A stretch of DNA of 64,000 nucleotides from Sphingomonas sp. G-3-2-10 (GTDB lineage: Bacteria > Pseudomonadota > Alphaproteobacteria > Sphingomonadales > Sphingomonadaceae). Below are positions 42,029 to 50,448 of the stretch, piece by piece. The notes beneath the pieces are model-generated. The model saw only the letters and a list, made by a program, of their open reading frames with translations. It made no database searches and had not been told where the DNA came from. Position 1 is the first letter of the stretch. Each line of letters begins with the position of its first letter. Where the stretch lies: the NCBI RefSeq assembly GCF_012927115.1, contig NZ_JABBFY010000002.1, positions 682,001 to 746,000 on the forward strand, in the 5' to 3' direction. The position numbers and the translations under genes are program-made.

Positions 42029-43306
42029 TCAGGCGACGCGCGCAGTGGCGTCGGCATGGGTTTCGGCTTCGGCCGTCACGGCCGAGCGATTGTGAAGCGG
42101 TGTGGCGGGAGACTGCTGCTCCCGCCGCTGGTGGCCCTGGCCCGCGGCATTGCCGCCCACCGAGGTTTCCACCGAAGTCTGGCCGAGCCGCAGACCGCGA
42201 GCTTCGGCGAGTTCGTTCAGGCGCGGCTGCGCCTCGTTCAGCAGCTGCCGCGCCGCAGCCGTCTCGGCGACGATCCGGACGTGAACACGATCGCCCTCCT
42301 GCCGAATCGACACGTCGACGGTGCCGAGTGCGTCGGGAGATAGGCGAATGGTGGTTTCGCGCGAGTTCGGGGTTTCGCGTAAGGCGGAAACCGTATCGAT
42401 CATGTCGGCCATCCATTGCTGGCGGCCGGTGTCGACCACGGGTGCCTGAGCCTCGGCCACGGCCTGGACGATGTTGGGGCGTGGCGCATCCGCCTGGATC
42501 GCCTGCGACATGGCGGCGAGCGCGATGTCGCGCGGGCTCGCGCGGCGCTGGGCCGGCGCTTCGAGGCCCGCGAGCAGCTGTTCGGCAACGAGCGGCGCGG
42601 CCGCTTCGGTCCGATGCAACACCGCGGCGAGCGGGACCTGCGCGCGCGGCGCGGCGCGAACTGGCTCGAAGCCGGCGGGCAGTTCGATCACCGGTCGGTC
42701 GGCTGCGCGCGCCTCGGCATTACGGCCCGGTTCGGCCTTCGGAGAAATCGACGATTCCGGGGCGGATGCGGTTTTAGCGGTTGGGACCTCGATCGCATCG
42801 GGCAGCGATTCGCCTGCGGCTTCGATCGGCTGCACGGGGATTTCGGCAACGCCGGTCCCTTCCGGCTCCACGGTGCCCCCCGGCACCTGAAGCTCGGGGA
42901 CCGGCGCTGCCGAATCTCCGTCGATGGGCGCGACAGGCGTCGCGGCCACCGGCAACTTCACGACGATGGGCGCGGGTTCCGGGGCGACGGGCGCAATGCC
43001 GAACCAGGCGAAGGGGGTGTCAGCGACCCCTTCGTCCTCATCGGTATCACCACTGGCATCGGCCCCCGCCTCCGCCAGCTTCTCCCCGTCGACCGAAACC
43101 GGCAATTCCTTGCCGCCCGCGGCGTGTTTTTGCCGCCCGGCAACGCCGGGGAGCTTCACTTCGATCGCAGGCCCCGCCTGCCCGGCGCCAGGCACCACGG
43201 CGCCGGCCAGCGCGACCGCAAAGCCCTTAGTCCCCCCGGACACAGGCGAAGGGGCACGCACCGGCTGGGGCGTGGAAACGGCGAGAGCAGGTGAAACCTG
43301 GATCAA
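42029..43306 (-). CDS. fliK: Flagellar hook-length control protein FliK
   Basis: A 425-residue secreted ruler protein. The long Pro/Ala/Val-rich N-terminal two thirds are unstructured, and the C-terminal domain has the conserved TIRLSPDALGTVDVSIRQEGDRVHVRIVAE that acts on FlhB. No ATG is available near the N-terminus: the start is TTG at 43306, with GGGGAG about 7 bases upstream, so it is probably translated weakly. It is led by a sigma-54 promoter at 43342-43357 and starts the fliK-to-flhB operon. Confidence 0.88.
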   Translation of the reverse strand: MIQVSPALAVSTPQPVRAPSPVSGGTKGFAVALAGAVVPGAGQAGPAIEVKLPGVAGRQKHAAGGKELPVSVDGEKLAEAGADASGDTDEDEGVADTPFAWFGIAPVAPEPAPIVVKLPVAATPVAPIDGDSAAPVPELQVPGGTVEPEGTGVAEIPVQPIEAAGESLPDAIEVPTAKTASAPESSISPKAEPGRNAEARAADRPVIELPAGFEPVRAAPRAQVPLAAVLHRTEAAAPLVAEQLLAGLEAPAQRRASPRDIALAAMSQAIQADAPRPNIVQAVAEAQAPVVDTGRQQWMADMIDTVSALRETPNSRETTIRLSPDALGTVDVSIRQEGDRVHVRIVAETAAARQLLNEAQPRLNELAEARGLRLGQTSVETSVGGNAAGQGHQRREQQSPATPLHNRSAVTAEAETHADATARVA

Positions 43307-43341
43307 GGGAAACTCCCCGGTGTTGACGTCACCGGGTATTC

Positions 43342-43357
43342 AGCAATTCCCGTGCCA
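43342..43357 (-). promoter_or_regulatory. Sigma-54 promoter before fliK
   Basis: On the minus strand it reads TGGCACGGGAATTGCT, a full match to TGGCACR-N4-TTGCW, 36 bp upstream of the fliK start. It fits activation by the FlbD-like protein at 48944-50194. Confidence 0.85.
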
Positions 43358-43387
43358 GATTGCGGGAGATTTGCTTGCAACATCGCC

Positions 43388-43813
43388 TCAGGCGATGTCG
43401 GCGTGCTTCCGACCGGAAGGCGGCAGCGCTTCCAGCTCGCGCAGCGCCTTGAGCGCGGCTTCGGTTTCGGCACGGGCGATCAGCTTTTCGATCGCGGTCT
43501 GGTCGCGCTTGGCTTCGCGCGTGGCGTTCTGGGCGTGGCTGAGCGTCTGCTCGGCGACTTCGACGCGGCGCTCGGCGGCCTGCGCCGAATGCTGGAGCCG
43601 CTCGCGATAATGGGCAGCAGCGATCATCGAGGTGGCGAGACCCGCGCTGGGAGTCGGCGCAACGTTCGCGGCAAGCTGGGCGATACGGGTGCGCAGCGCC
43701 TCTTCCTGCGCGACCTTGGCGCGGGCGTGGCCTTCCTGCGCGCGGACCTGATTGAGCTGGAGCGTGCGCACGCGGAGCAGGCGGTTGAAGCGCTTCGGAT
43801 CGTTGTTAGCCAC
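43388..43813 (-). CDS. fliJ: Flagellar export protein FliJ
   Basis: A 141-residue coiled-coil protein with the FliJ pattern: KRFNRLLRVRTLQLNQVRAQEGHARAK, then a long helix rich in Ala, Glu, Gln and Arg. It links FliI/FliH to FlhA. Its start lies inside the end of fliI (8-base overlap), and it ends this leftward operon before the sigma-54 promoter of fliK. Confidence 0.85.
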   Translation of the reverse strand: MANNDPKRFNRLLRVRTLQLNQVRAQEGHARAKVAQEEALRTRIAQLAANVAPTPSAGLATSMIAAAHYRERLQHSAQAAERRVEVAEQTLSHAQNATREAKRDQTAIEKLIARAETEAALKALRELEALPPSGRKHADIA

Positions 43814-45131
43814 CGAAGACGCCCGTCAATTCGGTCACCGCATCTTCGAGCGATACCGTCTCGTCATAGGCCTGCTTGATAAATTCCATCACCACCGCGT
43901 GACAGGCGATGGCGGCGTCGATCTCGGGATCCGCGCCGGCGCGATAGGCGCCCATCAACACCAGATCGCGATTCTCCTCATAGGTAGCGAGATGACGGCG
44001 CAGCGTCTGCGCGGCCATGCGGTGCGGCTTGTCGACGATGTCGTTCATCACGCGGCTGATCGACGGCCCCAGGTCGATCGCGGGATAGACGCCGCGTTCG
44101 GCCAGCGCGCGGCTAAGCACGATATGGCCGTCGAGGATCGAGCGCGCCGAATCGACCACCGGGTCGTTGCCGTCGTCGCCATCGGCCAGCACGGTGTAGA
44201 TGCCGGTGATCGATCCGCCGGTGTTGACGTCCGATCCGGCCCGTTCGAGCAGGCTGGGCAGCATCGCGATGGCCGAAGGCGGGTAACCGCGCGCCGAAGC
44301 CGGTTCGCCCAGCGCCAGGCCGATCTCGCGGCCGGCATGAGCGACGCGAGTCAGCGAATCCATGATGAGCAGCACATTCTTGCCTTCGGCGCGGAACGCC
44401 TCGGCGATCGCGGTCGCACGCAGCGCGCCGCGGATGCGCAGCACCGGCGAATGATTGGCGGGCACCGCAACTACGACCGAACGGGCACGCGCGGCGCCGG
44501 CGACCTTGGTCTCGAGAAAGTCGGCGACTTCGCGCGAACGTTCGCCGATCAGGCCGATGACGATCACGTCGGCCTTGGCGGCGCGGACCATCATGCCGAG
44601 CAGCACCGATTTGCCCACGCCCGAACCGGCCATGATGCCAACGCGCTGGCCCTGTCCGATGGTGAGCAGCCCGTTGATCGCACGCACGCCGACGTCCATC
44701 GGCTGGAGCACGCGGCCACGGTCGAGCGGCGACTGGAGCTTTCCGGCGAGCGGCCATTTGCCTGCGCCGCGGATCGGGCCGAGTCCGTCGATCGGCTTGC
44801 CCGACCCGTCGACCACGCGGCCCAGCATCGCAGCGCCGACTTCGGCTTCGCCCGGAGGGCCGACCGGCCGGACCGGCGCGTTGGGCAGCAGGGCAGCGGG
44901 GCCGCCAAGGTTCATCATCAGCGTCTTGCCACCGCGAAAGCCGATCACTTCGGCTTCGACGCGGGTATCGCCCGTACCGATCGCGCAGACCGTGCCGACC
45001 GGCAACGCGAGACCGACGGCCTCCATCAGCAGCCCGTCATAGGAGGATAGGCGTCCCGACACTTTGGGCGCCGGCGTGAAATCGCGGCAGCCCAGACCTT
45101 CGAGATAGTCTTCGGTGAAGTCGTTGAACAT
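43806..45131 (-). CDS. fliI: Flagellum-specific ATPase FliI
   Basis: A 441-residue type III export ATPase related to F1 beta. It has the Walker A motif AGSGVGKS (168-175), a Walker B (NVLLIMDSLTRVAHAGREIGLALGEP) and the family block GYPPSAIAMLPSLLERAG. It unfolds and feeds cargo to the gate. The start at 45131 is 8 bp after fliH, and its end overlaps fliJ. Confidence 0.95.
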   Translation of the reverse strand: MFNDFTEDYLEGLGCRDFTPAPKVSGRLSSYDGLLMEAVGLALPVGTVCAIGTGDTRVEAEVIGFRGGKTLMMNLGGPAALLPNAPVRPVGPPGEAEVGAAMLGRVVDGSGKPIDGLGPIRGAGKWPLAGKLQSPLDRGRVLQPMDVGVRAINGLLTIGQGQRVGIMAGSGVGKSVLLGMMVRAAKADVIVIGLIGERSREVADFLETKVAGAARARSVVVAVPANHSPVLRIRGALRATAIAEAFRAEGKNVLLIMDSLTRVAHAGREIGLALGEPASARGYPPSAIAMLPSLLERAGSDVNTGGSITGIYTVLADGDDGNDPVVDSARSILDGHIVLSRALAERGVYPAIDLGPSISRVMNDIVDKPHRMAAQTLRRHLATYEENRDLVLMGAYRAGADPEIDAAIACHAVVMEFIKQAYDETVSLEDAVTELTGVFGG

Positions 45132-45139
45132 AAAGTCCT

Positions 45140-45868
45140 TCAGACGGCCGGAGGAATCGGCACGCGATCAATCGCCTGGGCAAGCTGTTCGAGCCACAGG
45201 TCGGGCCCGTCCTCGACGATGGTCGACGCGCTTTCGATGACGAAGGCGCCCCGCGCGAGATGGGCGTCGCCGACCGGGAAAACGGTCTCGGGTAGCTTGC
45301 CGTGAACCAGCGGCAAATCGTCAGGATGGAGGCGCAGGATTGCCGATTCGGCGCTGTCGGCCAGCATGTCGATCGCGGCATTGATCCGGCTGGTCAGTAC
45401 ATCGGGCGCGACGCCGACTTCGCCGACCAGCTTGCCGACGAGATGCATCACGGTCTGGCGTAGCTGGCCCGCCATCCGCTCGCGATCGAAATGCGCACCG
45501 GCCGAAAGCGCGGTCGAAACCTGATCGAGCAGCGCCGTCTCGCGCGCCTTGACCTCTTCGATCTCGGCCAGCGCGGCGGCGCGGCCTTCCTCGATGCCGG
45601 CGGCGTGCGCCGCGGCAATCGGATCGGTAAAGGGTCCGCTGACGCCCGCGCTGCGCAGGTCGGTCTGGAACGGATCCCAACCCTCGGTGGGATTCGCGGC
45701 AGGGTCCGCCGGGCTGAAATGCTTCGGCTCGGCAGGCTGCTCGGGCTCGCGCACGCCCATCCGGGTGACGTCGGCAGGCGAGAAGCCCACCGGATCGGAA
45801 AAGGCGCGCTGGAGCACATGCGCCGCGGCGCGGTGACGGCTGGCGAGACCGGGTTCGAAATTAGACAT
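45140..45868 (-). CDS. fliH: Flagellar assembly protein FliH
   Basis: A 242-residue regulator of the FliI ATPase. It has a Pro-rich N-terminal part, the coiled-coil segment AAAHAAGIEEGRAAALAEIEEVKARETALLDQV (about residues 85-115) with the Gly-x3-Gly style pattern, and a C-terminal domain (VGKLVGEVGVAPDVLTSRI to HPDDLPLVHGKLPE). The start 45868 overlaps the end of fliG by 8 bases; five earlier codons would lie deeper in fliG. Confidence 0.88.
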   Translation of the reverse strand: MSNFEPGLASRHRAAAHVLQRAFSDPVGFSPADVTRMGVREPEQPAEPKHFSPADPAANPTEGWDPFQTDLRSAGVSGPFTDPIAAAHAAGIEEGRAAALAEIEEVKARETALLDQVSTALSAGAHFDRERMAGQLRQTVMHLVGKLVGEVGVAPDVLTSRINAAIDMLADSAESAILRLHPDDLPLVHGKLPETVFPVGDAHLARGAFVIESASTIVEDGPDLWLEQLAQAIDRVPIPPAV

Positions 45869-46874
45869 AATCGTCGTCGCCACCCTTGCCCGGCATGGAA
45901 ATGGTGCCGTCCTTGATCAGGCCGCGGGCGATGGCGATCATCACCTTCTGCGCCTCGAGGACTTCAGCCAGCTTCATCGGGCCGCGCGCTTCCATCTCGT
46001 CGCGAATGCCGTCGGCCGCGCGGCTCGACATGCAGCCCAGGAAGCGTTCGCGGACATCCTCCTCGACGCCCTTGAGCGAGCGGGTGAGGATATCGCCGTC
46101 GATCGAGCGGATGAGGGTCGACAGATTCTTGTCGTCCATCTCGAGCAGGTTGTCGAAGACGAACATCGCTTCCTCGATCGCCCGGGCGACTTCCTTGTCG
46201 ATCTTGGCGAGCTTGGGCATGACCCGCGCTTCGGTGGTCTTGCGCGCGCCCTGAAGGATCTTCGCGGCTTCGCGCGTGCCGCCGAACTGGAGGCCTGCCG
46301 GACGCGACGCGCCGGTGCTCGAGCGACGCTCGATCATCTCGCGCAGCGTGTCGATCGCTTCTGGCGGCACCGGGCCGAGCTTGGCGATGCGACGCAGGAT
46401 CTGCGGCTGAACCGCGTCGGGCAGGTGCTCGAAAACCTGTCCGGCGATATCCGGATCGAGCTGGGCGAGCAGCACGGCCGCAATCTGCGGATGTTCTTCC
46501 TCGACCATCTTGGCGATCTCGGCAGGCTCATACCATTGCAGCACTTCGAGCCCCGCGGCAGCGGCCGGCGGGGTGATGCGGGCAAGGACGCTGCCGGCAC
46601 GCTCGGCACCGAGCGCACGGGTCATCATGCCTTCGATCTTCGGCGCGGGATTGAAGCTGACGCCGTTGCGCTCGCGCGCCTTGTAGGTGAAATCGTCGAG
46701 CACCTGCTCGACTTCCGCCTCGCTGACATCGGCGACATCGTACATCGCCTTGCCGAGCTGGCGGACCTCATCCGGATCGAGCTTCTGGAGGATGGAGGCA
46801 GCCTCCTCCTCGCCGACCAGCATCATCAGGACCGCGGCGCGCTCGACGCCGTTGAAGGAGCGCAGCGCGTTCAT
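45861..46874 (-). CDS. fliG: Flagellar motor switch protein FliG
   Basis: A 337-residue rotor protein that meets the stator. All three domains are present: the N-terminal FliF-binding part (GVERAAVLMMLVGEEEAASIL), the middle domain (EHPQIAAVLLAQLDPDIAGQVFEHLP) and the C-terminal torque helix (VFDNLLEMDDKNLSTLIRSIDGDIL...). The EHPQ and charged torque residues are as in other bacteria. Overlaps fliF by ATGA and fliH by 8 bases. Confidence 0.95.
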   Translation of the reverse strand: MNALRSFNGVERAAVLMMLVGEEEAASILQKLDPDEVRQLGKAMYDVADVSEAEVEQVLDDFTYKARERNGVSFNPAPKIEGMMTRALGAERAGSVLARITPPAAAAGLEVLQWYEPAEIAKMVEEEHPQIAAVLLAQLDPDIAGQVFEHLPDAVQPQILRRIAKLGPVPPEAIDTLREMIERRSSTGASRPAGLQFGGTREAAKILQGARKTTEARVMPKLAKIDKEVARAIEEAMFVFDNLLEMDDKNLSTLIRSIDGDILTRSLKGVEEDVRERFLGCMSSRAADGIRDEMEARGPMKLAEVLEAQKVMIAIARGLIKDGTISMPGKGGDDDYV

Positions 46875-48577
46875 TGGCCATCTGCCTTGATCATGTCGCG
46901 CACGGCCAGCGCGGCGCGCGCGGGGTTGTCGCGCGTGAAGCCGCGGACCAGTCCGACACGGTCGTCATAGCTCTTGGCGCTGCCGCTCTGGAGCATGTCG
47001 ATGCTGACCGGGGGCATTTGCTGGCTCTGCTGCTGATAGGCGGGATCGCCCGCAGCGCCGCCCATCGCCAGCGCCGGGCGGTGCTGCGCCCCTTCGTCGC
47101 GCTTCTTCATCAGCGCCTTGGCGAGCGGACGGACGCCCAGGAAGAGGACCAGCAGCGCGATGATCAGCGCCGTTACGTTGCGCGCAACCAGCGGGACCCA
47201 GCCGGCATCGTACCAGGCGGGGCCGCTCTGCTCGGCGTCGGTGGCGGCGGTGAACTTGCGGCTGACCACGGTGACATTGTCGGCGCGGTTCTGGTCATAG
47301 CCGACTGCGGCGCGGACCAGCTCGTTGATCTGGTCGATCTCTACCTTGCCACGCGGCTTGCCCGGCTCCTCGCGGAGCAGGACGGCGACCGACAGGCGCT
47401 TGATGTTGCCCGGCACGGCACGAGTGACCGAGATTTCCTTGCCCATGTCATAGGCGCGCGAGAAGCTGTCGGTTTGCTTGGTGACGCCGGCCGGCGTGGT
47501 TGCGGTGGTCGCCGCGCCCGCTTCGGTGGCTGCCGGAGTGCCGGCTGCGGCAGCCGCATTGGGCGCTTCGATCGTGCTGGCGGGCGGCGGCGTGTTCGAC
47601 AGCGCGCCGGGGATCCCGCCGGGCTGGGCATTCTGCGGGCCGTTGCCGGTCCAGTTGCCCTGCTCGGCGCGAACGACAGCGTTCGCCTTGTCGTAGCTTT
47701 CGCGAGTCGCCTGGCTTTCGTTCAGATCGACATCGGCCTGGACTTCGGCAGTGAAATTGCCTGCGCCGACCAGCGGCGTCAGCAGCTGGTTCAGCTGCTC
47801 GCGATACTTGTCCTCGACCCGGCGCTGGAAATCGATGCGGGTGTCGCCCGCCGACGTACCGTCGAGGCCGCCGCCCGGCTTGGACAGCAGCGCGCCCGAC
47901 TGATCGACGATGGTCACGCCATCGGGCGTCATGCCCGGGACCGACGAAGCGACCAGATTGACGATCGCACGGATCTGCGCGTCGCCGAGCGAGCGGCCCG
48001 GCTGCAGCTTCACGATCACGCTGGCCGAAGGCTTCGCATGATCGCGTACGAAGACGGTGCTTTCCGGCGTGGCGAGGTGAACGCGGGCCTCGGCCACGGC
48101 GTCGATCTCGGTGATCGAGCGGGCCAGTTCGGTCTCGCGTGCCTGGCGGAGGCGCTCGCCTTCCACCGCGCGGCTGACGCCCATCGGCAGCTGGTCGAGG
48201 ATCGCATAGCCGCCCGGCGCCGCCTTGGGCAGATCCTGGCTGGCGAGCAGCATCCGCGCCTTGTGATAATCGTCCTCGGCAACGGTGACCGAACCCGATC
48301 CGTCGATGCTCGACGCGATGTTCGCGCCCTGAAGCGCGGCGGTGACCGACGACTTGTCGGCATCGGTCAGGTTGGCGAACAGAATGCGCTGCGGCGCGGT
48401 GGCGACCATCGACCAGGCAAGAAAGCCTGCCGCGATCAGCCCGACCAGGAACACCAGGGGCATGGCACGCCGAACGGCGGGCTGCTGGAGCAGCCCGCCC
48501 ATCTGGCGAAGCGGATTGGAGAAAGCACCGGCCGAAGCGGGTGCGGTCTCGGGTGCGGAAGTGAGTGCGTTGCTCAT
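46871..48577 (-). CDS. fliF: Flagellar MS-ring protein FliF
   Basis: A 568-residue inner-membrane ring protein. The first membrane segment (AMPLVFLVGLIAAGFLAWSM) is followed by ring-building domains with the family motifs AILDQLPMGVSRAVEGERLRQARETELARSI and LVASSVPGMTPDGVTIVDQSG, a long Pro/Ala-rich insert (about 320-370) and a second segment (LIIALLVLFLGVRPLAKAL) before the FliG-binding tail. Overlaps fliG by ATGA; 1 bp after fliE. Confidence 0.95.
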   Translation of the reverse strand: MSNALTSAPETAPASAGAFSNPLRQMGGLLQQPAVRRAMPLVFLVGLIAAGFLAWSMVATAPQRILFANLTDADKSSVTAALQGANIASSIDGSGSVTVAEDDYHKARMLLASQDLPKAAPGGYAILDQLPMGVSRAVEGERLRQARETELARSITEIDAVAEARVHLATPESTVFVRDHAKPSASVIVKLQPGRSLGDAQIRAIVNLVASSVPGMTPDGVTIVDQSGALLSKPGGGLDGTSAGDTRIDFQRRVEDKYREQLNQLLTPLVGAGNFTAEVQADVDLNESQATRESYDKANAVVRAEQGNWTGNGPQNAQPGGIPGALSNTPPPASTIEAPNAAAAAGTPAATEAGAATTATTPAGVTKQTDSFSRAYDMGKEISVTRAVPGNIKRLSVAVLLREEPGKPRGKVEIDQINELVRAAVGYDQNRADNVTVVSRKFTAATDAEQSGPAWYDAGWVPLVARNVTALIIALLVLFLGVRPLAKALMKKRDEGAQHRPALAMGGAAGDPAYQQQSQQMPPVSIDMLQSGSAKSYDDRVGLVRGFTRDNPARAALAVRDMIKADGQ

Positions 48578-48578
48578 A

Positions 48579-48947
48579 TTACACCGGCATGCTCATGATG
48601 TTCTGGTACGCGGACAAAAGCTTGTTGCGGACCTGAAGGGTGGCTTCGAACCCGACCGAGGCCTGCTGGCGGGCCAGCATGACCTTGGCGATATCGACAG
48701 TTTCGCCGCGTTCGTACGCAGCCGAGAGAGCACCGGCATTCGCCTGGCTCTGATTGACGTCCTTGAGCGCGTTTTCGAGCGTCGCGGCAAAGCTGGCCGG
48801 CTTCGCATCGACGATGCCGTTCGCGCCGGTCGCTGCCGGAGTCGCGTTGGCGCGGCTCAGCGCTTCGTTACGCTCGAGGATCTGCTGACGCAGCTGCATG
48901 ACGCGGTCGATACCGCCCACGCCCCCGACGCCGCCCACCCCGCTCAT
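48579..48947 (-). CDS. fliE: Flagellar hook-basal body protein FliE
   Basis: A 122-residue protein that joins the MS ring to the rod. The C-terminal two thirds match FliE well: FAATLENALKDVNQSQANAGALSAAYERGE, then VDIAKVMLARQQASVGFEATLQVRNKLLSAYQNIMSMPV. The N-terminus begins with a Gly/Val repeat (SGVGGVGGVGGIDRV), which is unusual. Its start overlaps the stop of the flbD-like gene (ATGA). Confidence 0.93.
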   Translation of the reverse strand: MSGVGGVGGVGGIDRVMQLRQQILERNEALSRANATPAATGANGIVDAKPASFAATLENALKDVNQSQANAGALSAAYERGETVDIAKVMLARQQASVGFEATLQVRNKLLSAYQNIMSMPV

Positions 48948-50194
48948 GCGGACACCTGCATCGGCATGATCTGCTCACCCTGTTCGCGCGCCTTGGCGAG
49001 GCGATAGCGCAGCGTGCGCTCCGAGATGCCGAGGCGCTTCGCGGTCTCGATCCGGCTGCCGTTGCACTCGGCCAGCGTATCGCGAATCGCCTGGAACTCA
49101 TGAATCTGGACGATGTTGCTCAGCGTACCCGCCGGCGCTTCGGCGCGGGCCGGAGCGGTACGGTCGAAGATCAGGTGCATCGGCTCGATCACATCGCCTG
49201 CGCACAGCAGCAGCGCGCGCTGGATCACATTCTCCAGTTCGCGGACGTTGCCCGGCCAGCTGTGATCGGTGAGGATTTCGACCGCTTCGTTCGAAATCCA
49301 CGGCAGCGTGGCGCGGCCGGCCGAATGGCGCAGGACCATCGCCGCGGCCAGCGCGGGGATGTCGCCCGGACGTTCGGCGAGCGCCTTGGTCGAAAGCGGG
49401 AAGACCGACAGGCGGTAGTAAAGATCGGCGCGGAACCGGCCGGCTTCGACTTCGCCGTGCAGGTCGCGGTTGGCGCAGGCAATCACGCGGACATCGACCT
49501 TCTCGGGGACGGTGCCGCCGATCGGAACGACTTCGCGTTCCTGAAGGACGCGGAGCAGCTTGGCCTGGAGGTTCAGCGGCATCTCGGCGATTTCGTCGAG
49601 CAGCAGCGTGCCGCCATTGGCAGCGCGGAAGAAGCCCTGACCACCCGACGAGGCGCCGGTGAAGCTGCCCTTCTGATGACCGAACAGCATCGCTTCGAGC
49701 ATCGATTCGGGAAGCGCCGCGCAGTTGATCGCGACGAACGGACCGTCCTTGCGGGTCGAGCCCATATGGATCGCACGGGCGAGGACTTCCTTGCCGGTGC
49801 CGGTCGGGCCGTTGATCAGGACAGTGATGTCCGAAGCCGCGACGCGCTCCGAGAGGGCGAGCAGCGCAAGGCTCTCGGGATCGGCGGCGACAGGCTCGAA
49901 CGGGCCGCGCACCATCGCGCTGGCGAAACCGGCACCGATCGCGGCGTCCTCGGCTTCGTAGGAAAGGCGGGCAGGGTTGCCGTCGGTGAAGGGGATGGCC
50001 GCGCGCGGACCATTGCCCAGGATCAGCGTGCGGGCCGGAGCCGGCGGCACTTCGCCGTCGGCCACCAGGAACAGATCACCCGCGGCGGGCTTGCCGTCTT
50101 CGCAAGAGCCGATCGCGAAGCCCTGCGCGCGCAGTGCCGAGACCAGAGCATATTTCTGCCGCAGCACGGCTGCCGACGGAACGATGGATCGCAT
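48944..50194 (-). CDS. flbD: Sigma-54-dependent flagellar activator (FlbD-like), no receiver domain
   Basis: A 416-residue enhancer-binding protein. The N-terminal 100 residues are not a normal response-regulator receiver; they are degenerate and of unknown use. The AAA+ domain has Walker A GPTGTGKE (129-136), Walker B GGTLLLDEI (194-202) and the sigma-54 contact loop as GSFTGA (176-181) rather than GAFTGA. A Fis-type helix-turn-helix ends the protein (IETAKRLGISERTLRYRLAK). ATG 50194 has GGGGAAG 7 bases upstream. It heads the operon with fliEFGHIJ and probably activates the sigma-54 promoters in this cluster. Confidence 0.88.
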   Translation of the reverse strand: MRSIVPSAAVLRQKYALVSALRAQGFAIGSCEDGKPAAGDLFLVADGEVPPAPARTLILGNGPRAAIPFTDGNPARLSYEAEDAAIGAGFASAMVRGPFEPVAADPESLALLALSERVAASDITVLINGPTGTGKEVLARAIHMGSTRKDGPFVAINCAALPESMLEAMLFGHQKGSFTGASSGGQGFFRAANGGTLLLDEIAEMPLNLQAKLLRVLQEREVVPIGGTVPEKVDVRVIACANRDLHGEVEAGRFRADLYYRLSVFPLSTKALAERPGDIPALAAAMVLRHSAGRATLPWISNEAVEILTDHSWPGNVRELENVIQRALLLCAGDVIEPMHLIFDRTAPARAEAPAGTLSNIVQIHEFQAIRDTLAECNGSRIETAKRLGISERTLRYRLAKAREQGEQIMPMQVSA

Positions 50195-50249
50195 TGAAAG
50201 ACTTCCCCTGTGACAGTCTCTCAATGCGCGAATAGTGGTTAACGCCGCG

Positions 50250-50365
50250 TAAAATTCCGGGGGTCAGTGTCACTACTTACACTCCCCCTGATCCGTGCGC
50301 GCGTCTCCGTACGCGCACGTACGTGAGAACCCGTACCCCAAAGTTTTTTGCTTAATGCCCGGCGA
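50250..50365 (+). promoter_or_regulatory. Flagellin control region with two candidate sigma-28 promoters
   Basis: Candidate A: TAAA at 50250-50253, 15 bases, then GTCACTAC at 50269-50276, the same spacing as the flgM and fliD motifs. Candidate B: CAAAGTTT at 50339-50346, 11 bases, then CCCGGCGA at 50358-50365, with the -35 box nearest to the enteric consensus. An interrupted inverted repeat (GGGGG..GTGT / ACAC.CCCCC) spans about 50259-50290. Which is used cannot be decided from sequence. Confidence 0.4.
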
Positions 50366-50448
50366 AACCGGCCGTTCCTTGCTGTGGCGGCTCGGGGCTC
50401 CCGGTTCAGGGGGGACGCGGGGACGCCGATCTGAATGGAGATACGACC

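Noticed and set aside
50363..50380. A sigma-54-like GG/GC pair before flagellin (around CGGCCGTTCCTTGCT)
   Set aside because: Only 9 bases lie between GG and GC; sigma-54 promoters need 10. The spacing is strict.
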